Part shown: one piece after another, positions 7,081-13,913 of the stretch
How positions within the stretch are numbered: position 1 is the first letter of the stretch
How the letters are laid out: every line of letters begins with the position of its first letter
Assembly (NCBI GenBank): GCA_035461385.1
Contig: DATHVI010000203.1
Coordinates: 1-35,721, forward strand
Origin: DATHVI01 sp035461385
Lineage (GTDB): Bacteria; Actinomycetota; Thermoleophilia; Solirubrobacterales; 70-9
Length of the DNA stretch: 35,721 nucleotides
Direction of reading: 5' to 3'
Program-made: the position numbers and the translations under genes
Notes under the pieces: generated by a model
Seen by the model: only the letters and a program-made list of their open reading frames with translations
Database searches by the model: none
What the model was told of the DNA's origin: nothing

Positions 7081-7701
7081 TCAGCCGATCACGAAGCCGG
7101 CGAACGAGCACCGATCACCGGAGCCGAGCGGCGCGTTGCCGATCGCCGGTGTCCCGTTCTTGGCCGTCGGATGCGAGACCACGTTCAGCGCGAGCTTGTG
7201 GTTCGCGGTCAGGATCGTCGTCCGATCGAACGCCGGGTCCCAGAAGCGGAGCTGGTCGCTGAGCGCGCTCGCGTTGCCGGGGATGTTGCGATCCTGCTCC
7301 GGGGTGGTCCTGTTCAAGCGCCGGATCGCGCCGCCGTCGTGGCGGTAGACCGCGCCGTTCACCCGCGTTCGCGCGAAGGTGATCGCGTTGACCGAGTCGA
7401 TGTTCTCCGCCCGGAAGCACTTGCCGTAGATCGTGATCGGGCCCCGGCGCGCGAGGACGACCGGCTTCGCCTCCGCACGCGCGGTCCCCGCGTCGGGATC
7501 CGAGCCGGTCACGGGGACCCGCTTGTTCCACGCCTTCACCCCCTGGAGGTCCCGGAACTTGACCGCGTTGTCCTTGATGTGCCGCGAGCGAACGCTGTTC
7601 GCCTGAAGCGCCCACGCGGTCCCGCCGCCGACGACCGCGAGCACCGCAAGCGTCGCGATCACGTTCGCGTAGGTCAGCCGCTCGCGAATCCAGTCGCGCA
7701 C
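7081..7701 (-). CDS. Secreted or membrane-anchored hypothetical protein, Thermoleophilia type
   Basis: This 206-aa protein has a short basic N-terminus (MRDWIRERLTYANV), one hydrophobic segment (IATLAVLAVVGGGTAWAL) and then NSVRSRHIKDNAVKFRDL. I recognise that N-terminal pattern from many exported proteins of Solirubrobacter-like bacteria. It probably acts as a signal or anchor followed by a short repeat-like linker. The rest (ITIYGKCF, AITFARTRVNG, LALNVVSHPTAKNGT, SGDRCSFAGFVIG) looks like an extracytoplasmic beta-rich domain with two cysteines. The function is unknown. The start is GTG 7701, with AGGAGGG 4 nt upstream (7706-7712), which outweighs the longer frame to 7803. The gene is bracketed by both copies of the hairpin repeat. 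Confidence 0.75.
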   Translation of the reverse strand: MRDWIRERLTYANVIATLAVLAVVGGGTAWALQANSVRSRHIKDNAVKFRDLQGVKAWNKRVPVTGSDPDAGTARAEAKPVVLARRGPITIYGKCFRAENIDSVNAITFARTRVNGAVYRHDGGAIRRLNRTTPEQDRNIPGNASALSDQLRFWDPAFDRTTILTANHKLALNVVSHPTAKNGTPAIGNAPLGSGDRCSFAGFVIG

Positions 7702-7776
7702 CTCACCCTCCTCTCGACAGCTTCGAGCGCAGCATACGCCCGGACCCTCCGCCGGCGGGCCGACCGCGACCGACGT

Positions 7777-7815
7777 GAGGCGGATCTTGTATCCCAGAGC
7801 CACAAGATCCGCCTC
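7777..7815. repeat. Hairpin repeat, copy 2 (14-bp arms)
   Basis: GAGGCGGATCTTGT (7777-7790) and its exact inverse complement (7802-7815) flank an 11-nt loop. The arms match copy 1 and the loop differs. This copy lies between two divergent gene starts, so termination alone does not explain it. Confidence 0.85.
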
Positions 7816-7884
7816 TTTGGGGCCAAGGCGGGGCGCCGCTTCGCGCGCGTCATCCGGCCGCGTGACGAGCGCCGCGGTTGCGCG

Positions 7885-7890
7885 TATTAC
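7885..7890 (+). promoter_or_regulatory. Possible -10 box TATTAC for the I78-like lipoprotein
   Basis: TATTAC is followed by 8 nt and then ATG 7899, the same geometry as the other leaderless starts. The last base departs from TANNNT. Confidence 0.3.
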
Positions 7891-7898
7891 GAGTGAGG

Positions 7899-8237
7899 AT
7901 GATCCGGTCGAGGGGAGCGTCGACGTTCGCCGTCGCGAGCACGATCGTCGCGCTGCTGGCGCTCTCGATCGGCGGTTGCGGCGGCGGCGAGGGCGACGGG
8001 AACGGCGCGACGGCGACGGTGCGGTGCACCGATCCGCCCCGGGAGTCCTTCGACCCGGAGACGATCGTCGGGCAGGCGCTTCCCGCGGCCAGCGCTGCCG
8101 CCGAAGCGCGCGGATGCACCGTCCGCGAGGCGATCCGCGACGGCGAGCACCTCGCCCTCACCTCCGACTTCGTCCCGGACCGGGTCGACGTCGCGACCGA
8201 GGACGGGACGGTGATCGGGATCGCCGGCATCTACTGA
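7899..8237 (+). CDS. Small lipoprotein with peptidase-inhibitor I78-like domain
   Basis: This 112-aa protein begins with a hydrophobic signal and the lipobox SIGGC (C27), followed by a Gly-rich linker (GGGEGDGNG). It should be lipid-anchored outside the membrane. The second half fits the I78 (potato-inhibitor-like) pattern: IVGQALPAA near the start, a central TVREAI, then DFVPDRVDVATEDGTVIGI, where PDR-x-x-V and the DG turn are the family's conserved end. This recognition is from memory of the motif and is moderately sure. The frame also offers TTG 7878 and GTG 7893. ATG 7899 is preferred for its spacing to TATTAC. Confidence 0.65.
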   Translation: MIRSRGASTFAVASTIVALLALSIGGCGGGEGDGNGATATVRCTDPPRESFDPETIVGQALPAASAAAEARGCTVREAIRDGEHLALTSDFVPDRVDVATEDGTVIGIAGIY

Positions 8238-8273
8238 CGTCGAGGGCGCTCGAAAGCCGTCCGAGCGCGTTCA

Positions 8274-8279
8274 TAGCCT
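8274..8279 (+). promoter_or_regulatory. Probable -10 box TAGCCT of the bioBF unit
   Basis: TAGCCT lies 30 nt before the bioB ATG. It would place the transcription start near 8286, inside the palindrome at 8283-8294. There is no clear -35. Confidence 0.4.
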
Positions 8280-8282
8280 TGG

Positions 8283-8294
8283 TGTGGATCCACA
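8283..8294 (+). promoter_or_regulatory. 12-bp palindrome at the bioB transcription start, candidate operator
   Basis: TGTGGATCCACA is a perfect palindrome directly after the -10 box and before the ribosome site. It does not match the BirA, BioR or BioQ operator sequences I know. A repressor bound here would block bioB transcription. Confidence 0.4.
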
Positions 8295-8297
8295 ACC

Positions 8298-8305
8298 GGA
8301 AGGGG
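8298..8305 (+). promoter_or_regulatory. Ribosome binding site of bioB
   Basis: GGAAGGGG ends 4 nt before ATG 8310. Together with the upstream -10 box, it makes bioB a leadered gene, unlike many neighbours. Confidence 0.6.
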
Positions 8306-8309
8306 TGCC

Positions 8310-9461
8310 ATGCCGCCGCTGATCAGCTTCGACGAGGCGCTCGAGCTCGCTGAGATAACCGATCGCGACCAGATCGCCGACCTGGTCGAGCGCGCCTGGC
8401 AGGTCCGCACCGAGCGCTTCGGCGACTCGACCGACATGTGCTCGCTGGTCAACGCGAAATCGGGCGGCTGCGCCGAGGACTGCGGGTTCTGCGCCCAGTC
8501 GCGCCACGCCGAGGCCGACACCCCGATGCACGCGATGATGGAGCCGGAGCAGATCCTCGAGCACGCGAAGGCGGCCGAGGCGGCGGGCGCGCACCGGTTC
8601 TGCATGGTCACCCAGGGGCAGGGCCTCTCGCGGCGCGACTTCGACAAGATCCTCGCCGGCGCTCGGCTCGTCGCCGAGCACACCAACCTCAAGCGCTGCG
8701 CGTCGGTCGGCCACATCAGCGCCGAGCGCGCGCGCAAGCTCGCCGACGCGGGGATCCAGCGCGTCCACCACAACGTCGAAACCGCGCGCTCCTACTACGA
8801 CGAGGTCTCGACGACGGTCCGCTACGAGGGCCGGCTGCGGACGATCGACGCGGTCAGGGACGCCGGGCTCGAGAGCTGCGTCGGCGGGATCCTCAACCTC
8901 GGCGAATCGCCGCGCCAGCGGGTCGAGATGGCGTTCGAGCTCGCCGCGATCGATCCGACCTCGGTGCCGATCAACCTCCTCAACCCGCGCCCCGGGACGA
9001 AGTTCGGCGACCGCGAGCTGATGGACCCGTGGGAGGTCGTCAAGTGGGTGGCGATCTTCCGGCTGATCCTCCCCGACGCGCTGTTCCGGCTCTGCGGCGG
9101 GCGGGTCGAGAACCTCGACGAGCTGCAGCCGTTGGCGGTCAGGGCCGGCCTCAACGGGGTGATGATGGGGAACTTCCTGACCACGCTCGGCGCCGAGCCC
9201 GCCGACGACCGGGCGATGTTCGAGGACCTCGGTCTGAACGTCTCCCGCCAGCCGGACAATGGCGCCAACCCGCGGCCCGACAACCGCTCCGGTTGGCTCG
9301 AGGGGTCGACCCCCCGAACCCCGGTCGACGAGCTGATCGACAGCCAGGCCGAGGCCAACTTCTGGGATCCCTCGACCCAGCTGCGGGTGGTGAGGAAGAA
9401 GGCGAAGCCGCCCCCCTACCCGGAGCCGGCGACCACCGCGCCGGCCGGCTGGGGCGACTAG
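8310..9461 (+). CDS. bioB: Biotin synthase
   Basis: This 383-aa radical SAM enzyme inserts sulfur into dethiobiotin, the last step of biotin synthesis. The SAM-cluster motif CxxxCxxC is C54, C58 and C61. The [2Fe-2S] ligands are C98 (RFCMVTQ), C130 (KRCASVG), C190 (ESCVGGILNLGES) and R265 (LCGGRVENL), matching the E. coli C97/C128/C188/R260 set. VHHNVETA and NLLNPRPGT are further family blocks. The protein runs about 40 residues past the usual end, with a Pro-rich tail (KKAKPPPYPEPATTAP). It is first in the bioB-bioF-bioD run, with bioF 24 nt downstream. It is probably regulated at the palindrome over its transcription start. Confidence 0.97.
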   Translation: MPPLISFDEALELAEITDRDQIADLVERAWQVRTERFGDSTDMCSLVNAKSGGCAEDCGFCAQSRHAEADTPMHAMMEPEQILEHAKAAEAAGAHRFCMVTQGQGLSRRDFDKILAGARLVAEHTNLKRCASVGHISAERARKLADAGIQRVHHNVETARSYYDEVSTTVRYEGRLRTIDAVRDAGLESCVGGILNLGESPRQRVEMAFELAAIDPTSVPINLLNPRPGTKFGDRELMDPWEVVKWVAIFRLILPDALFRLCGGRVENLDELQPLAVRAGLNGVMMGNFLTTLGAEPADDRAMFEDLGLNVSRQPDNGANPRPDNRSGWLEGSTPRTPVDELIDSQAEANFWDPSTQLRVVRKKAKPPPYPEPATTAPAGWGD

Positions 9462-9485
9462 GCAGGGCTCGCAGGGACGCCGACG

Positions 9486-10694
9486 ATGACCGACGCAGCC
9501 GACCGCCTCGAGCAGATCCGCGCCGCAGGGCTTCACCGCAAGCTGCGATCGGTCGACGGGCCGCAGGGGCCGAGGGTGGTCCTCGACGGGTCCGAGGTGC
9601 TGCTGCTGTGCTCGAACAACTACCTCGGCCTCGCCGACCATCCGCGGGTGCGGCAGGCGGCGGCCGAGGCGGCGGAGCGCTACGGAGCCGGAGCCGGAGC
9701 GTCGCGGCTGGTCTCCGGGAACATGATCCTGCACGAGAAGCTCGAGCGCCGGCTGGCCGGCTTCAAGCGCACCGAGGCGGCGCTGCTGTTCGGCTCCGGC
9801 TACCTCGCCAACGTCGGCCTGATCGGCGCCCTCGCCGGGCGCGGCGAGGTCGTCTTCTCCGACGAGCTCAACCACGCGAGCATCATCGATGGTTGCCGGC
9901 TCTCGCGCGCGGAGACCTTCGTCTACCGCCACGCCGATCCGGACCACCTCGCCTGGGGCCTCGCGCAGGCGGGTGAGCGGGCGGCGCTGATCGTCACCGA
10001 CGGCGTCTTCTCGATGGACGGCGACGTCGCCCCGCTGCCGCAGCTGGTCGAGCTCGCCCGGCGGCACCGCTGCCTGCTCTGCGTCGACGAGGCCCACGGC
10101 ACCGGTGCGATCGGGCCCGGCGGGCGCGGGGCCGTCGCCGCCGCGGGGCTCGGCGGCGAGGTCGACGTGATCGTCGGCACGCTCGGCAAGGCCCTCGGAA
10201 GCTACGGCGCCTACGCCTGCGCGCGCGAGGACCTCATCGACCTGCTGATCAACGCCGCCCGGCCGTTCATCTTCTCGACCGCCCCGCCGCCGCCCGCGGT
10301 CGGCGCCGCGCTGGCGTCGCTGGCCCTGATCGAGTCCCAGCCCGGGGTCGTCGAGCACCTGCAGCGAAACGCGGCGACGCTCCGCGAGGTCCTCACCGGC
10401 CACGGCCTCGACACCGGCCGGTCGCGAACCCAGATCGTGCCGGTGATCGCCGGCGACGCGCGCTTGGCGGTCAGCCTCTGCGAGCGCGCGCTCGAGGGCG
10501 GCGTCTTCGCCCAGGCGATCCGCCCGCCGACGGTCCCCGACGGCAGCTCGCGGCTCCGCCTCAGCGTGATGGCCAACCACCGCGCCGACGAGCTTCACGC
10601 CGCCGCCGGGGTGATCGCTGCCGCCGCGCGCGAGCTGGGGATCGTCGGAGCCGGCGGAGGCGCCGCCGTCGGCGAGCTGCGCCGCGCCGCGTAG
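9486..10694 (+). CDS. bioF: 8-amino-7-oxononanoate synthase
   Basis: This 402-aa PLP enzyme of the alpha-oxoamine synthase family condenses pimeloyl-ACP or pimeloyl-CoA with alanine. The core motifs are LCSNNYLGLADHP (41-53), GAGASRLVSGN (69-79), DEAHGTGAIG (D201, H204) and the PLP Lys K235 in VGTLGKALGSYGAY. ARPFIFSTAPPP is the next conserved block. The length is normal. 2-Amino-3-ketobutyrate CoA ligase is the closest look-alike, but the position between bioB and bioD settles the role. The ATG follows bioB by 24 nt, and the two are very likely co-transcribed. Confidence 0.95.
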   Translation: MTDAADRLEQIRAAGLHRKLRSVDGPQGPRVVLDGSEVLLLCSNNYLGLADHPRVRQAAAEAAERYGAGAGASRLVSGNMILHEKLERRLAGFKRTEAALLFGSGYLANVGLIGALAGRGEVVFSDELNHASIIDGCRLSRAETFVYRHADPDHLAWGLAQAGERAALIVTDGVFSMDGDVAPLPQLVELARRHRCLLCVDEAHGTGAIGPGGRGAVAAAGLGGEVDVIVGTLGKALGSYGAYACAREDLIDLLINAARPFIFSTAPPPPAVGAALASLALIESQPGVVEHLQRNAATLREVLTGHGLDTGRSRTQIVPVIAGDARLAVSLCERALEGGVFAQAIRPPTVPDGSSRLRLSVMANHRADELHAAAGVIAAAARELGIVGAGGGAAVGELRRAA

Positions 10695-10735
10695 GCGGGA
10701 CCGCACGTAGGCTCGCCGCCGCCCGGCGGGCAGAC

Positions 10736-10741
10736 TATCTT
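10736..10741 (+). promoter_or_regulatory. -10 box TATCTT for bioD (leaderless)
   Basis: TATCTT is followed by 8 nt and then GTG 10750. bioD could therefore have its own promoter in addition to read-through from bioBF. Confidence 0.5.
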
Positions 10742-10749
10742 CGCCTCCC

Positions 10750-11439
10750 GTGGAGGGCGCCCCGCGACGCGGCTACTTCGTCACCGGCACCGGGACCGAA
10801 GTCGGAAAGACCGTCGTCGCCGCGGTGACCGCGCACGCGCACGCGCGCCGCGGCGAGCGGGTCGCGGGCTTCAAGCCGGCGCTAAGCGGCCTCGACGAGG
10901 TCGCCGCCGCCGGGGGCGAGCCCGACCACGCGCTGCTCCGCCGAGCCGCAGGATCGGTGCAGCGCGACGACGAGATCGCCCCCTACCGCTACCGACCCGC
11001 GGTCTCGCCGCACCTCGGTGCGGAGCTCGCCGGCGAGCGGATCGACCCCGAGCGGATCCGCGACCGGGCCGCCCGGGCCGCCGCCGCGGCGGACGTCCTC
11101 GTCTGCGAGGGGGTCGGGGGCTTCCTCGTCCCGCTGACGCTCGACTACCTCGTCCGCGACCTCGCTCGCGACCTCGCGCTGCCGGTGCTGATCGCTTCCA
11201 GCCCCGGGCTCGGCACGATCAACCACACCCTGCTGACGATCGAGGCGGTGCGGCGCGCCGGGCTCGAGGTCCGGGCGGTCGTGCTGACGCCGTGGCCGGC
11301 GCGGCCGGGAACGCTCGAGCGCTCGAACCGCGACTCGATCGAGCAACTCGGCCGCGCCCGGGTCGAGGTCCTGCCCGCGATCGATCTCGCCGAGCAGCGA
11401 TCGTGGCCGCACCCGGGCTGGGTCGAGGCGAGCGCCTGA
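10750..11439 (+). CDS. bioD: Dethiobiotin synthetase
   Basis: This 229-aa ATP-dependent carboxylase closes the ureido ring on 7,8-diaminononanoate. The P-loop is GTGTEVGKT (13-21), followed by a KPALSG block (KPxxSG in the family). CEGVGGFLVPLT matches the EGAGG-type block that binds magnesium and substrate, and GTINHTLLTIEA is the usual later motif. The length is normal. The start is GTG 10750, giving MEGAPRRGYFVTG. It lies 55 nt after bioF. The stop is 16 nt from the convergent FAD oxidoreductase gene. Confidence 0.93.
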   Translation: MEGAPRRGYFVTGTGTEVGKTVVAAVTAHAHARRGERVAGFKPALSGLDEVAAAGGEPDHALLRRAAGSVQRDDEIAPYRYRPAVSPHLGAELAGERIDPERIRDRAARAAAAADVLVCEGVGGFLVPLTLDYLVRDLARDLALPVLIASSPGLGTINHTLLTIEAVRRAGLEVRAVVLTPWPARPGTLERSNRDSIEQLGRARVEVLPAIDLAEQRSWPHPGWVEASA

Positions 11440-11455
11440 AGCCGCGCCGGGCCGG

Positions 11456-12877
11456 CTACCCGCGGCGAAGCGCGGTGCGCGCCGCCCAGTACCCCGACAT
11501 CCCGTGGACGCCACCGCCCGGCGGGGTCGAGGCGGAGCACAGGTAGACGCGGTCGAGCGGGGTCGAATACGGCACCGGCCTGACCAGCGGCCGGGTGAAG
11601 AGCTGGCGGAGGTCCTGAATCCCGCCGACGATGTCGCCGCCGACGTAGTTCGGGTTGCGCTTCTCGAATCCAGCCGGACCGATCGCCGAGCGGGCGGCGA
11701 TCAGGTCGCGAAAGCCGGGGGCGAAGCGCTCGACCTGCGCCTCGATCGCCTCGGTCATGTCGCGCTCGGATCCGTTCGGGACGTGGCAGTACGCCCAGGC
11801 GCTGTGCTTGCCCGCGGGCACCCGCGTCGGGTCGAACAGGCTCGCCTGGACGAGGAGGACGAACGGGCGCTCGGCGTGCGCCGCCCGCACCGCGGCCTCC
11901 TCGGAGGCGACGATCTCCTCGAGCGTGCCGCCGAGGTGGACGGTCCCGGCGCGGGCGACCTCGGGGGCCCGCCAGGGGATCGGGCCGTCGAGCGCCCAGT
12001 CGAGCTTGAACACCCCGGGCCCGTAGCGGTAGCGGCGCAGGCCGCGCGCGTAGCGGTCGGGGAGCCGGTCGCCGGCGATCGCGAGGAGCTGGCGCGGGGT
12101 GACGTCGAGGAGCTTGAGCGCGCGGTCGGAAAGCTCGTCGAGCGAGCCGACCTCGCGACCGGTCTCGATCGCCCCACCGAGCGCGCCCAGGTACGCGGCG
12201 AGCGCGTCGGCGAGCCGCTGCGAGCCCCCCTTCGCCACCGGCCATCCGACTCGGTGGGCGGCGGCCGCAAGGACGATCCCGAACGCGGCGCTCGCCGGGC
12301 TTCGCAGCGAGAGGATCGAGTGCGCGCAGCAACCGCCGAGCAGCGCCCGGGCGCGCTCGCCGGCGAACCGCGACCGCGCGAGGCCGGCGGCGGTCCGCAA
12401 CCCGCTGATCCCGAACCGGGCGAGGAGCAGCGGGTGCCGGGGCGGGCGCAGCGGGCCGAGGATCTCGCCGAAGAGCGCATCGGCATCGCGCACGAGGGGC
12501 TCGAGCAGGCGCCGGTACGCGTGGCCGTCGGCGCCGAGGCCGGTCGCCGTCTGGGCGATCGAGCGCTCGAGCATCACCGCCGAGCCGTCGTCGAGCGGAT
12601 GCGCGAGCGGCGCATCGGGATGCACGAGCTCGAAGCCGTGAGGCGCGAGCGGGAGCCGGCGCAGGAGCGGCGACGCGAGGCTGAACGCCTGGACCGTCGA
12701 GCAGGTGTCGTGGACGAAGCCCGGCAGCGTCAGCTCCTCCGAGCGGCAGCCGCCTCCGAGCGTCTGCGAGCGCTCGAGCACCGTTACCCGGCGACCGGCC
12801 TCGGCGAGGACGATCGCCGCCGCGAGCCCGTTCGGCCCCGAGCCGACGACGACCCCGTCGGCGTCCTCTGGCATCAC
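11456..12877 (-). CDS. FAD-dependent phytoene desaturase-like oxidoreductase (PYROXD2/CrtI type)
   Basis: This 473-aa amine-oxidase/CrtI-fold flavoprotein has the dinucleotide fold DGVVVGSGPNGLAAAIVLAEAG at the N-terminus, with the acidic end VTVLERS. GGGCRSEELTLPGF follows, as in the PYROXD2-like branch. The C-terminal FAD-binding block is LDRVYLCSASTPPGGGVHGMSGYWAAR. No carotenoid gene is nearby, so a carotenoid role is not supported, and many actinobacteria carry such proteins of unknown substrate. GTG 12877 and ATG 12874 are both possible starts. It sits inside the biotin locus on the opposite strand. It may be transcribed with the 75-aa gene upstream, 105 nt away. Confidence 0.85.
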   Translation of the reverse strand: MMPEDADGVVVGSGPNGLAAAIVLAEAGRRVTVLERSQTLGGGCRSEELTLPGFVHDTCSTVQAFSLASPLLRRLPLAPHGFELVHPDAPLAHPLDDGSAVMLERSIAQTATGLGADGHAYRRLLEPLVRDADALFGEILGPLRPPRHPLLLARFGISGLRTAAGLARSRFAGERARALLGGCCAHSILSLRSPASAAFGIVLAAAAHRVGWPVAKGGSQRLADALAAYLGALGGAIETGREVGSLDELSDRALKLLDVTPRQLLAIAGDRLPDRYARGLRRYRYGPGVFKLDWALDGPIPWRAPEVARAGTVHLGGTLEEIVASEEAAVRAAHAERPFVLLVQASLFDPTRVPAGKHSAWAYCHVPNGSERDMTEAIEAQVERFAPGFRDLIAARSAIGPAGFEKRNPNYVGGDIVGGIQDLRQLFTRPLVRPVPYSTPLDRVYLCSASTPPGGGVHGMSGYWAARTALRRG

Positions 12878-12982
12878 CCATGACCCCCCGCGGCGGCGGC
12901 GGCACGGCGCTGCGCCCCGGCCCGGGCGGCGCTGTCTTCGATCGACTCGATGGGGGTACTGTCTCAGACCAGCGCCGCGCGA

Positions 12983-13210
12983 CTACTTCTCCCAGAGCCT
13001 CCGGCAGAGCACGGCGACCGGGTGGAACCCGCCGGCCTGGGTCCGCTGCGGGGCAGGCGGTCGGCCGTCGTCGGGCCATTCCGGTTCCGGCCGGTCGACG
13101 GCCGCCGCAGCCGCGGGCAGTGCCCGCCCGTTCGCTTGCCGGGCCCGAGCGGGCCCGGCCGTGCGTCGCGGCGGCGTTCGAAGGATCGTTTGAAACTGGC
13201 TATTGCTCAT
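12983..13210 (-). CDS. Predicted 75-aa small protein of unknown function
   Basis: I do not recognise this protein. It begins MSNSQFQTILRTPPRR, is rich in Arg, Ala and Pro in the middle, and ends GGFHPVAVLCRRLWEK. It has no membrane segment and one Cys. The case for a real gene is positional. ATG 13210 is preceded by TACGCT (13219-13224) at exactly 8 nt, the same hexamer and spacing seen before three other genes here. It also fills an otherwise empty 384-bp gap. It is divergent from the CGNR regulator and lies upstream of the FAD oxidoreductase in the same direction. The ORF may still be chance in GC-rich DNA. Confidence 0.45.
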   Translation of the reverse strand: MSNSQFQTILRTPPRRTAGPARARQANGRALPAAAAAVDRPEPEWPDDGRPPAPQRTQAGGFHPVAVLCRRLWEK

Positions 13211-13218
13211 GGCCGGTT

Positions 13219-13224
13219 AGCGTA
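13219..13224 (-). promoter_or_regulatory. -10 box TACGCT for the 75-aa gene (leaderless)
   Basis: TACGCT on the minus strand is followed by 8 nt and then ATG 13210. It lies back to back with the promoter of the CGNR gene, in a stretch that is AT-richer than its surroundings (about 13180-13260). Confidence 0.45.
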
Positions 13225-13248
13225 CACCATCAAGAGTTCTTTGGGAGT

Positions 13249-13254
13249 TACACT
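13249..13254 (+). promoter_or_regulatory. -10 box TACACT for the CGNR gene (leaderless)
   Basis: TACACT is followed by 7 nt (GGCGGGG) and then ATG 13262. The G-rich spacer could also serve as a ribosome site if transcription starts earlier. Confidence 0.5.
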
Positions 13255-13261
13255 GGCGGGG

Positions 13262-13852
13262 ATGACGAGCGGCGAGCGGCCGACGACCACCGAGACCCCC
13301 GAGGAGCGCGAGGCCTACCGGGCCTCTGCCGCGCTCGAACCGGTGCGGCGGTTCGTGAACACGTACGAGCCCGAGACCGGGATCGAGATGCTGGATTCCC
13401 CGGCGGCACTCGCCGCCTGGCTCGCCGACGAGGGTCTCTCCGCGGACCCGGGCGAGCTGACCGACCGCGACCTCCAGCGGGTGGTCGAGGTGCGCGAGGC
13501 GCTGCGCGAGGCGCTGCTCGCGAACAACCGCGCCGCACCGGCGAGCCGGGCCTACGAGCGCCTCAACCGCGCGCTCGCCGGCGCGACCCTCGAGGTCCGC
13601 TTCGACGCCGAGGGGCGGGCGTCGCTGATGCCGAACGGCGCCGGAGTCGACGAAGCGCTCGCCCGGATCGCGTCGGCGATCCGCGAAGCGACCGCCACCG
13701 GCGAGTGGTCACGGCTAAAGGTCTGCCCCGGCGACAGCTGCCTGTGGGCGTTCTACGACCGCTCGCGAAACCGCTCCCGGACCTGGTGCCGGATGGAGGT
13801 CTGCGGCAACCGCGCCAAAGTCCGAAGCTACCGCCGCCGGCATTCGGGCTGA
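13262..13852 (+). CDS. CGNR zinc-finger protein (ABATE domain), putative regulator
   Basis: This 196-aa protein has an N-terminal ABATE-type region with RRFVNTYEPETGIEMLDSPAALAAWL (29-54) and a helical middle. The C-terminal zinc finger has ligands C155, C160, C176 and C181, the last in CGNRAKVRSYRRRH, which gives the family its name. Such proteins are common in actinobacteria and are presumed DNA-binding regulators, but few have known targets. Longer frames upstream exist. ATG 13262 fits both the domain start and the TACACT box. Its place between bioD and bioA makes it a candidate regulator of the biotin genes, which is inference only. Confidence 0.88.
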   Translation: MTSGERPTTTETPEEREAYRASAALEPVRRFVNTYEPETGIEMLDSPAALAAWLADEGLSADPGELTDRDLQRVVEVREALREALLANNRAAPASRAYERLNRALAGATLEVRFDAEGRASLMPNGAGVDEALARIASAIREATATGEWSRLKVCPGDSCLWAFYDRSRNRSRTWCRMEVCGNRAKVRSYRRRHSG

Positions 13853-13897
13853 GCGGACGCCCCCGGCGCGGGTCGCCGTTCCCGCCGACGCGAGTCG

Positions 13898-13903
13898 TAG
13901 TCT
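13898..13903 (+). promoter_or_regulatory. -10 box TAGTCT for bioA (leaderless)
   Basis: TAGTCT is followed by 10 nt and then GTG 13914. bioA is thus probably transcribed separately from bioBFD. Confidence 0.45.
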
Positions 13904-13913
13904 CGGATCGGAA

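Noticed and set aside
8271..10706. Very long open frame on the minus strand across bioB and bioF
   Set aside because: It is the antisense shadow of two unmistakable genes. Long antisense frames are expected with strong G/C third-position bias, and its protein is low-complexity Arg/Ala/Asp/Gly.
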